Assembly: GCA_964437445.1 (NCBI GenBank)
Contig: CAYTGR010000002.1
Coordinates: 1-64,000, forward strand
Origin: CAYTGR01 sp964437445
Lineage (GTDB): Bacteria; Chloroflexota; Anaerolineae; B4-G1; SLSP01
DNA length: 64,000 bases
Direction: 5' to 3'
The notes beneath the pieces are model-generated. The model was given only the letters and a program-made list of their open reading frames with translations. It did not search any database and had not been told where the DNA came from. A program made the translations under genes and the position numbers. Shown here piece after piece: positions 58,250-64,000 of the stretch. Numbering within the stretch: the first letter of the stretch is position 1; each line of letters opens with the position of its first letter.

Positions 58250-59710
58250 ATGGGTGCGTTTGATCCAGAAAAAGATTATTACGCCGCTTTGGGCGTCCCT
58301 GTGGAGGCCAGTGAAGAGGAGATCAAAGTGGCCTACCGCGATCTGGCGCGCCGTTACCATCCAGATTCCGGTGGCGATGCGGAGCGCTTCCGCCAGATCC
58401 AAGAGGCCTATGAGATCTTGCGCGATCCCACTCTACATCGGGCTTACGACCGTCAACGCGAAAGCCGGGGATTGTCTCAGGAATCGCCCTTAGTAATAGG
58501 ATTGACCCTCAACCGGACCAACATGCAACCGCTGGAAGTCCCCCAGATGCTTTATGTGCTGGTGGATATCCGGCCGCGTGTGGATCTGCCGAGCCAACGG
58601 CTCCCGTTGAACTTGGCTTTGGTGATTGACCGCAGCACCTCTATGCAGGGAGTGCGGATGGAGAACGTGAAGCTGGCCGCCCTGGACCTGGTGGAGTCGT
58701 TGTTGCCCGGCGATCGTCTCTCGCTGGTGGCCTTCAGCGATCGGGCCGAGGTGATCGCTTCGGGGCTGTCGGTCAGCGATAAACGCGCTTTGCGCTCGGC
58801 CATTTCGGCCCTCATGCCCGGCGGCGGAACCGAGATCTGCCGCGGGTTGACGGCCGGCCTGGACGAGCTCCGCCGTTACGTCAGTGATCAATATCTCAAC
58901 CACTTGATCTTGCTGACCGATGGGCGTACTTATGGGGATGAAGAGCAATCTTTGAGCGAGGTGCGGCGGGCCGGTGCCCAAAAGATCGGCATTTCCGCGT
59001 TAGGAATTGGCGAGGACTGGAACGATCTTTTCCTGGATGCCCTGGCGCGTCAGGGGGGTGGAATCTGCCAGTATATCCGTTCACCCTCACAGGTGCGGCA
59101 GTTGTTGCGCGATCAAATCCGTGGCCTCAGTGCCGTGGTGGCCCGCCAGGTGCGATTGGTCATCAATCCTGCGCCCAATGTCAAAATCCAGGCGGCGTTC
59201 CGGGCGGCCCCTTACATGGAATATCTCACGCTGGAAAACGGTACGACGCTGAAGTTGGGCAACATGGGGGTGGATGAGCCGATTGCGTTAATCCTGGACC
59301 TGGTCGTCCAGCAGCCGGAACCGGGGGAGCGACGCCTGGCCCGGTTGGAATTGGAGGCCGCAACAGCCAACGACACTGCTGTGACACTTCAGTTGCGCCG
59401 GGATCTGGCGATGACCTTTTCTTACAGCGCCCAGGATGAGCCGGTCCCTGGTCGGTTGTTGAATATGCTGTCACGGTTGAGCATTTTCCGGCTACAAGAG
59501 CGGGCTTGGGAACTGGCGGAATCTGGCGACGTTCAGCAAGCGACGAATATGTTGCAAGCGGCGGCAACGCGGCTCTTTGACCTGGGTTACAAGGAATTGG
59601 CCCAGGTGGCATTGACCGAAGTGGGGCGGCTTTCTGCCGGGGGAGCCCCCACCTCGGAAGGTCGGAAGCGTGTACGCTATGGCACACGAAGTTTAACCAG
59701 TCCTGTTTAG
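58250..59710 (+). CDS. J-domain / von Willebrand factor A fusion protein
   Basis: A 486-residue protein. The N-terminal J domain (about 8-70) carries the diagnostic HPD (37-39) in ARRYHPDSGG and would stimulate a DnaK-type chaperone. From about 80 the protein is a vWA module: the MIDAS DxSxS is DRSTS (127-131, LALVIDRSTSMQG), with the conserved Thr in PGGGTEICRG and Asp in LLTDGRTYGDE. A beta-rich region (about 285-400) and a helical C-terminus (about 400-470) follow as in TerY/YfbK-type vWA proteins. The fusion could bring chaperone activity to a metal-dependent protein-interaction module that is regulated by the kinase and phosphatase encoded upstream. This joint function is inference. Confidence 0.9.
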   Translation: MGAFDPEKDYYAALGVPVEASEEEIKVAYRDLARRYHPDSGGDAERFRQIQEAYEILRDPTLHRAYDRQRESRGLSQESPLVIGLTLNRTNMQPLEVPQMLYVLVDIRPRVDLPSQRLPLNLALVIDRSTSMQGVRMENVKLAALDLVESLLPGDRLSLVAFSDRAEVIASGLSVSDKRALRSAISALMPGGGTEICRGLTAGLDELRRYVSDQYLNHLILLTDGRTYGDEEQSLSEVRRAGAQKIGISALGIGEDWNDLFLDALARQGGGICQYIRSPSQVRQLLRDQIRGLSAVVARQVRLVINPAPNVKIQAAFRAAPYMEYLTLENGTTLKLGNMGVDEPIALILDLVVQQPEPGERRLARLELEAATANDTAVTLQLRRDLAMTFSYSAQDEPVPGRLLNMLSRLSIFRLQERAWELAESGDVQQATNMLQAAATRLFDLGYKELAQVALTEVGRLSAGGAPTSEGRKRVRYGTRSLTSPV

Positions 59711-59722
59711 GAGGGGCGAAAA

Positions 59723-60250
59723 ATGCCTGACAAGAGTGTAAAAGTCATTTGTCCGTCTTGTGGTGCCGAGAATTTGACGGGTACGTTGTTTTGTGTGCAG
59801 TGTGGCATTTATCTACCCTTTGGTGGGCCGTTGCGGACGGAGCCGCTTCCGGAGCAGGGCCAGGGCCAGCGGCCGACGGCGACTGACCGGCGTACGGATA
59901 CGCAGGAGGGGAAGGCCCTGAGTCTGGAGATGGAAATCCTGGATACCGGGCGTAAAGTTTGGTTGTCGGCCGAGCGCGAAATTTTGGTCGGCCGGCTGGA
60001 TGCAGCGCATGGTATTTTCCCTGAGCTGGATTTGGGAGTAGACGGTGGGTTGGAGCACGGTGTCTCCCGCCGTCAGGCTCGCATTTATACCAAGGATGGG
60101 GTCTGTCTGTTGGAGGACCTGGATAGCACTAACGGCACTTTTCTCAACGGCGAGCGGTTGACCCCTTATTTGCCCTACACTTTGCACAACGAAGATGTTT
60201 TGACCTTCGGCACCATGCGCCTGAAGATCTATATTTACACCAGTAAATAG
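59723..60250 (+). CDS. Zinc-ribbon FHA-domain protein
   Basis: The 175-residue protein starts with a zinc ribbon VICPSCGAENLTGTLFCVQC (about 8-27), a variable linker, and then an FHA domain (about 75-172) with EILVGRLD, HGVSRRQARIYTKDG and LEDLDSTNGTFLNGERL; the phosphothreonine-contacting Arg, Ser, Arg and Asn are present. It should read phosphorylation marks placed by the kinase in the same operon, possibly on the kinase itself. AGGAGGGG precedes the ATG, 12 bases after the vWA gene. Confidence 0.9.
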   Translation: MPDKSVKVICPSCGAENLTGTLFCVQCGIYLPFGGPLRTEPLPEQGQGQRPTATDRRTDTQEGKALSLEMEILDTGRKVWLSAEREILVGRLDAAHGIFPELDLGVDGGLEHGVSRRQARIYTKDGVCLLEDLDSTNGTFLNGERLTPYLPYTLHNEDVLTFGTMRLKIYIYTSK

Positions 60251-60267
60251 CCCGGCGGAGGGGAACG

Positions 60268-60510
60268 ATGCCTTATACGATTCTTATTCATTTACTCAAT
60301 GAGGACCCCGTGGTTGGGGAAGTGGAGGAATTGCCCGAGGCCAGCATCAGCTTCCTCAAAGTGACCAGCCCGCGCTTGCGCGATGGCCGGGATGTGCCCT
60401 ATCTCATGCCAGAAACGGCCACTGTGCTCTACCCCTTGGGCCGCATTCATAGTGTGGAGATCTTGCCGACTGAGGGAGAGGAAAAGATTGTCACTTTCAT
60501 CCGGGAGTAG
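60268..60510 (+). CDS. Small protein of unknown function, 80 aa
   Basis: An acidic protein starting MPYTILIHLLNEDPVVGEVE and ending TEGEEKIVTFIRE. The pattern (strand, acidic turn, SFLKVTSPRLRDGRDVPYLM, strand with hydrophobic repeats) suggests a small beta-barrel or Sm-like fold, but I do not recognise a family. It has a strong GGAGGGG ribosome-binding site and tight spacing (17 bases) in a signalling operon, so it is probably a real accessory factor, perhaps an adaptor for the GTPase or FHA protein. No membrane segment or cysteine is present. Confidence 0.7.
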   Translation: MPYTILIHLLNEDPVVGEVEELPEASISFLKVTSPRLRDGRDVPYLMPETATVLYPLGRIHSVEILPTEGEEKIVTFIRE

Positions 60511-60529
60511 CAGTTCTCAGAGCCATCCG

Positions 60530-61243
60530 TTGGTTTTGATCGTGGACGACGAGCCACGGATCATCCGCTTTGTCCGGATTAACCTGGAAATGGAAGGGTT
60601 CCGGGTGGTGGAGGCCCGGAACGGCCTGGAGGCTTTGGATCAGGTGCGGGAGAAGATGCCGGACCTGGTGTTGTTGGATGTGATGATGCCGGAGATGGAT
60701 GGGTTTGAGACGCTCCGGCTCATCCGTGAGACTTCCAACGTGCCGGTGATCATGCTGACGGTACGCAACGAAGAGGAGGATAAAATCCACGGGCTGGACC
60801 TGGGGGCGGATGACTACGTGACCAAGCCGTTCAGCCCCCGCGAGCTGGTCAGCCGGGTCCGGGCGGTGTTGCGCCGGATGCAGCCGCTCACTCCGGCGGG
60901 CTCTTCCGTGCTGGAGGTGGATGAGCGTCTCAGCGTGGATTTTAATACCGGCGAGGTGATTGTGGCCGGGGAGCGGATCAAACTGCGGCCTACCGAATTC
61001 CGCCTGCTCCGCCAGCTCATTGAGAACGCCGGCTGGACGGTGCCGCATGCGACCCTGTTGGCCAAAGTGTGGGGCTATGAATATCAGGACGCCACTCCTT
61101 ACCTGCGTCTTTACATCAACTACCTGCGACAAAAAATAGAGCCGGATCCCGAACACCCACGTTATATATTTACGGAACGAGGGTTGGGGTACCGTTTTGT
61201 GGAACTGGCGCCACCCGCCAAAAGCGCCGCCGGGGCTAAATAG
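60530..61243 (+). CDS. OmpR-type response regulator in the kinase operon
   Basis: A 237-residue regulator: receiver with Asp6-Asp7 (IVDDEP), phospho-acceptor Asp50 in LVLLDVMMPEMDG, Thr in MLTVRNEE and Lys in DYVTKPFS; winged-helix domain (about 135-228) with RPTEFRLLRQLIENAG, LRLYINYLRQKIEP and FTERGLGYRF. The start codon is uncertain: TTG 60530 puts the first strand of the receiver in the usual place; the frame is open much further upstream with no good ATG. No histidine kinase lies in this operon, so its donor may be the receiver-kinase at 51872 or a distant kinase. It links the Ser/Thr circuit to transcription. Confidence 0.85.
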   Translation: MVLIVDDEPRIIRFVRINLEMEGFRVVEARNGLEALDQVREKMPDLVLLDVMMPEMDGFETLRLIRETSNVPVIMLTVRNEEEDKIHGLDLGADDYVTKPFSPRELVSRVRAVLRRMQPLTPAGSSVLEVDERLSVDFNTGEVIVAGERIKLRPTEFRLLRQLIENAGWTVPHATLLAKVWGYEYQDATPYLRLYINYLRQKIEPDPEHPRYIFTERGLGYRFVELAPPAKSAAGAK

Positions 61244-61304
61244 TCTCGCCGGCCGTAGTCATCTCAATAATCAGACGTGAGAAAGGTTTTCAGGGGAGGG
61301 AACG

Positions 61305-61838
61305 ATGCCTGCTTATAAAATTGTGGTCGCCGGTCCCTTTAATGCGGGAAAAACGGCCTTTATCCGCACGGTCAGCGATATTGAGATTGTCACCACCGAG
61401 CGGCGGGTCACCAATCCCGAAGTGGCGGCAGTGAAGGAAGAAACGACGGTAGCCATGGATTATGGCCGCACGCGGCTGGGCGATGTGGTGTTGCATCTCT
61501 ACGGGATGCCCGGGCAGAGCCGGTTTGAATTTATGTGGGATATTTTGATGCGGGAGATGGACGGGTTTATCCTGATGGTGGATAGCGAAGACCGCGCCAG
61601 CCTGATGGAGGTCAAACAGCTCTTGCGGCTCTACCGGCGCGGCGGGCGTGTGCCCTTTGTGATTGCCGCCAACAAGCAGGATGGCAGTGCTCCGCTGCCC
61701 CCCGCCGAGATCGCCCGCCTGCTCAACCTGCCGGAAGCGGTCCCCGTGGTGGCCTGTGTGGCGCTGGATCCGGCGCGCGCCCGCCCGGTCCTGGAGACAA
61801 TGGTGCAGCTGTTAACGCGGGCCAAAGCGGCTGCCTGA
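61305..61838 (+). CDS. Small Ras-like GTPase (MglA/Rup type)
   Basis: A 177-residue GTPase. P-loop GPFNAGKT (10-17), a switch region with TTVAMDYGRTRL, the G3 region LYGMPGQSRFEFMWD (PGQ in place of DxxG, as in MglA-like proteins), and the G4 motif ANKQD. It matches the family of short prokaryotic Ras-like GTPases that act as polarity or signalling switches with Roadblock/LC7 partners; no roadblock gene is adjacent. The 61-base gap before it still belongs to the operon, and a terminator follows. GGAGGG precedes the ATG. It would give the operon a nucleotide-dependent switch. Confidence 0.88.
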   Translation: MPAYKIVVAGPFNAGKTAFIRTVSDIEIVTTERRVTNPEVAAVKEETTVAMDYGRTRLGDVVLHLYGMPGQSRFEFMWDILMREMDGFILMVDSEDRASLMEVKQLLRLYRRGGRVPFVIAANKQDGSAPLPPAEIARLLNLPEAVPVVACVALDPARARPVLETMVQLLTRAKAAA

Positions 61839-61899
61839 ACGGTGCCTTGTCGCGTCTCATTCCGGGCCGGGAGCCTCCCCGGTCGTAGCTGGAACTTTT

Positions 61900-61930
61900 C
61901 ACAGCCCCCCTGACCGGGGGCTGTGTTATT
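61900..61930 (+). terminator. Terminator of the kinase operon
   Basis: CACAGCCCCC (61900-61909) pairs with GGGGGCTGTG (61916-61925), 6-base loop, then TTATTG. The following 61933-61961 holds CACGAAT units, a short array of the heptamer type. Confidence 0.7.
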
Positions 61931-62031
61931 GTACACGAATGGGGCACGAATACACGAATCACAGGCGGGGGCACTACGGCCGTTTGTGAACTCGTGTCCC
62001 GATTTGTGGACGGCAGGGGGCGGCCGGGCAG

Positions 62032-62865
62032 TTATCCTGGGCCTTGATAATGGCGGCTCAGCAGCCTTTCGCCTGCCTGGCCCGGGAGCAGCTGGTAGAG
62101 CAGCGGCGACAGCCGTTGCAGCCACGGCCCCACCCGGTAGCGACGGCGGGGAGCGCGGGCCGCGATGATCCGTTCCACCAGCCGGGCCACCACCAGGGGC
62201 GGTGGCCCCTGGGTCTCGTCGTGCTCCATGATGGCTAAGGCTTGCTCAAAGGCCGCCCGGTAGGGGGAATCTGCTAAGGGGGCGGCCACGCGCTGCCGGT
62301 GGTGGGTGAAGCCGGTGCGGAGATCGCCCGGCTCCACCAGCACCACCTGGATGCCGAACGGCGCTACCTCCAGCCGCAACGTCTCGCTCAGCGCCGCCAA
62401 CGCCGCTTTACTGGCACAGTACAGTCCCTGATAGGGCAGGGGGACCCGGGCGGCTATGGAGCCGATGTTGATGATCCGCCCGCTGCGCTGGGCGCGCATG
62501 GTCGGTAAGACGGCCCGACAAAGGCGCAGCACGCCCAGCAGATGCACTTCCAGGAGCGCTTGCGCTTCCTCCGGCGTGGTCTCCTCCAACGGGCCGGCCA
62601 GACCGTAGCCCGCGTTGTTGATGACCACATCCAGCCGTCCGGCCTCGGCCAGCACCTGCGCCACGGTTGCTTGCACCGAGCGGTCATCGGTCAGGTCCAG
62701 GGGCAGCAGAGGGAAAGTCCCGGCGTGGGCCCGGGCGGTGGGGGCGCGACTGGTGCCGAAGACGCGCTGGCCACACGCCGTCAACCACGCCGCGCAAGCT
62801 TGCCCGATCCCCGAGGAAGCCCCGGTGATTAAGATGACCTGCGGGGAACGGGCCGGCGTGTTCAT
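62032..62865 (-). CDS. Short-chain dehydrogenase/reductase
   Basis: A 277-residue classical SDR. NAD(P)-binding TGASSGIG, VFGTSRAPT (Arg after strand 2 suggests NADP preference), DLTDD, NNAG in VVINNAGYGL, Ser in INIGSIAARV, catalytic Tyr-x-x-x-Lys as YCASKAAL, and VEPGDLRTGF. The extended C-terminus (LSPLLYQLLPGQAGERLL) resembles YqjQ/DltE-like and retinol dehydrogenase-like members. The substrate is unknown. The ATG at 62865 overlaps the stop of the flippase-like gene by 4 bases, so they form one operon. Confidence 0.85.
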   Translation of the reverse strand: MNTPARSPQVILITGASSGIGQACAAWLTACGQRVFGTSRAPTARAHAGTFPLLPLDLTDDRSVQATVAQVLAEAGRLDVVINNAGYGLAGPLEETTPEEAQALLEVHLLGVLRLCRAVLPTMRAQRSGRIINIGSIAARVPLPYQGLYCASKAALAALSETLRLEVAPFGIQVVLVEPGDLRTGFTHHRQRVAAPLADSPYRAAFEQALAIMEHDETQGPPPLVVARLVERIIAARAPRRRYRVGPWLQRLSPLLYQLLPGQAGERLLSRHYQGPG

Positions 62866-64000
62866 AACGTCACCCGCTCTTCCATCAAGGAGCGCGCTTC
62901 GGCCAGCGCCGCATCGCGGATTTCCACCGGGAAGCGGTTGTGCAGGGGGCTGATCCGGGCGCCGGCAGCGGTGGCGGCCCAGAAGAGCCAGGCCAGCGGG
63001 CGCATGAAGCTGCTCAGGTTGACCGCCCGGCGCAGCTCATCCAGCTGGGGTTGATCCCAGCCGCCGAACAAGCCGTAGAAGAACATGAAAAGCGGGTACG
63101 AGGGCAAAATCCCGATAAAGAAAATCAGCACGCTGGTGAGCTGGTCGCCCTGCCAGAGCAGGCCGGTGAGCGGGCGCAGGACGGCGTAATGGGCCGCTCC
63201 CGCCAGCAGCGGCGCGATCAGCGCTTGCCAGAGATAAAAACGTTGTGGGAAGCAGAGCCGGTGGTTGACCAGGTAGGCCACCAGGTCTTTGATCACAATG
63301 GCAATGATGTAGGCAAAAATCAGGGCGTTGATCTGATAGCGGGCCAGCAGCAGGTAGGCCAGGCCGATGCGGATCAACTGCTCCATGCCGACTAAGGCGG
63401 CTTTGAGGTAGGGGCGGTTGGCGGCCAGCTGCACAATATCGCCCACCCAGGAAGGATATTGCAGCGCGCCCCAGAAGATCAGCGGGATCACATAGCGGGC
63501 GGCGCGCGCGAACTCCGGCCCGCTGGCCCCTAAGATGAAGCGGTCGGCCACCGCCAGCAAGATCGCGCCGATGAAGGCGCTGACCAGCGCCCCCCATTTA
63601 TACGCCAGCGTCGCGTAGTACTGGCTTAACGCCTGCCGGGCATTGGAGATCGCTTCGGAGATGGAGGGCATCAGGTTGTTGTAGAGTGTCCAGGCCCCGT
63701 TGTAGGCGAAGATGAAGTTCTGCGCCAGAGTCCAGTTGCCCCAGATTTCGGCGTAATTGACCAAGCGGGTTTGCGTGATGAGAATCTCCACCGATTGTCC
63801 CACCGCCCAGGCCACCGAGCCGAGCATCTCAAACAGCCCAAAGCGGAACGCTTCCTTGACGATGGTCCAATCAAAATGGGCCAGGAAGAAGACCCGCGCG
63901 TTGTACCCCAGCCGGCGGTAGAGCCAGAGCCCCAGCACCAGCGCCAGCACCTCAGTCGCGTAGGCCGCCACACCCAGCCCGATCACACCACCCATCGCCA
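62862..64000 (-). CDS. Polysaccharide-export/flippase-like membrane protein, 5' end beyond the window
   Basis: At least 379 codons of a protein with about 10 membrane helices. The segments FRFGLFEMLGSVAWAVGQSV, LVNYAEIWGNWTLAQNFIFA and LYNNLMPSISEAISNARQAL are like the Wzx/MurJ/polysaccharide biosynthesis flippase superfamily, which moves lipid-linked glycans across the membrane. The gene continues past base 64000, so its start is not seen. A soluble C-terminal tail (about the last 45 residues) ends EARSLMEERVTL. With ugd at the other end of the window the organism clearly makes surface polysaccharide, but the two loci are 62 kb apart. The SDR gene overlaps its stop. Confidence 0.8.
   Translation of the reverse strand, partial: AMGGVIGLGVAAYATEVLALVLGLWLYRRLGYNARVFFLAHFDWTIVKEAFRFGLFEMLGSVAWAVGQSVEILITQTRLVNYAEIWGNWTLAQNFIFAYNGAWTLYNNLMPSISEAISNARQALSQYYATLAYKWGALVSAFIGAILLAVADRFILGASGPEFARAARYVIPLIFWGALQYPSWVGDIVQLAANRPYLKAALVGMEQLIRIGLAYLLLARYQINALIFAYIIAIVIKDLVAYLVNHRLCFPQRFYLWQALIAPLLAGAAHYAVLRPLTGLLWQGDQLTSVLIFFIGILPSYPLFMFFYGLFGGWDQPQLDELRRAVNLSSFMRPLAWLFWAATAAGARISPLHNRFPVEIRDAALAEARSLMEERVTL

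Overview
The window looks like a GC-rich chromosomal segment from a member of the Chloroflexota, probably close to Anaerolineae or Caldilineae. This is inferred from gene content, not from a marker gene. The main reasons are two very large BTAD/AAA-ATPase/TPR regulators, giant secreted beta-helix proteins ending in an R-I-(Y/F)-(L/I)-P-L-V-L-R tail, many Ser/Thr kinase and FHA proteins, an LPXTG-type surface protein, and dispersed heptamer arrays and palindromic intergenic repeats. No prophage, IS element or CRISPR array is visible. Two runs of exactly 100 N (31865-31964 and 50159-50258) are scaffold gaps.

Layout. 1-8.96 kb: the start of a UDP-glucose dehydrogenase gene, then two secreted repeat proteins and a small conserved protein, all on the minus strand. 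9.1-12.5 kb: a BTAD-type regulator. 12.6-21.9 kb: a one-carbon/methionine region (MetV-like zinc protein, MetF-like reductase, a cobalamin-dependent methionine synthase core and its reactivation domain as a separate gene) with a large hybrid histidine kinase in the middle. 21.9-24.5 kb: a type II restriction-modification pair of the BsuBI/PstI family. 24.6-30.2 kb: a membrane-anchored unknown, a YbaK-type deacylase, an MFS transporter and a second BTAD regulator. 30.4-33.8 kb: a secreted Ig-like/CARDB protein interrupted by a gap, an LPXTG-like protein and a MEDS-domain protein. 34.3-41.4 kb: two paralogous zinc-ribbon membrane proteins, an FtsX-type permease, a DUF3795 protein, a divergent Fpg/Nei glycosylase and an esterase. 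41.5-45.5 kb (minus): FHA-winged-helix regulator, GIN-domain lipoprotein, membrane Ser/Thr kinase and a membrane protein resembling the kinase's own C-terminal domain. 45.8-51.6 kb: an acyltransferase-like membrane protein, a PhoB-type two-component pair, a zinc-ribbon/DUF4190 protein and an MFS efflux protein. 51.6-51.8 kb: tRNA-Arg and tRNA-His. 51.9-61.8 kb: two divergent signalling operons. 62-64 kb: an SDR and a polysaccharide flippase-like protein, cut by the window end.

The most interesting part is 51.9-61.8 kb. On the minus strand a threonine-synthase-like PLP enzyme is fused to a receiver domain and overlaps by 4 bp a receiver-histidine kinase. Divergently, a compact operon encodes a Ser/Thr kinase with a PQQ-type propeller, a PP2C phosphatase, a J-domain/vWA fusion, a zinc-ribbon FHA protein, an 80-residue unknown, an OmpR-type response regulator and an MglA-like small GTPase. 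It reads as one protein-phosphorylation circuit that recalls kinase/phosphatase/vWA triads but has its own composition.

At DNA level two repeat families stand out. One is a composite element of about 125 bp with copies or fragments near 0.25, 8.5, 8.7, 14.5, 18.4, 41.4 and 49.9 kb. The other is a set of 7-bp tandem arrays, one of which lies in frame inside the methionine synthase gene.
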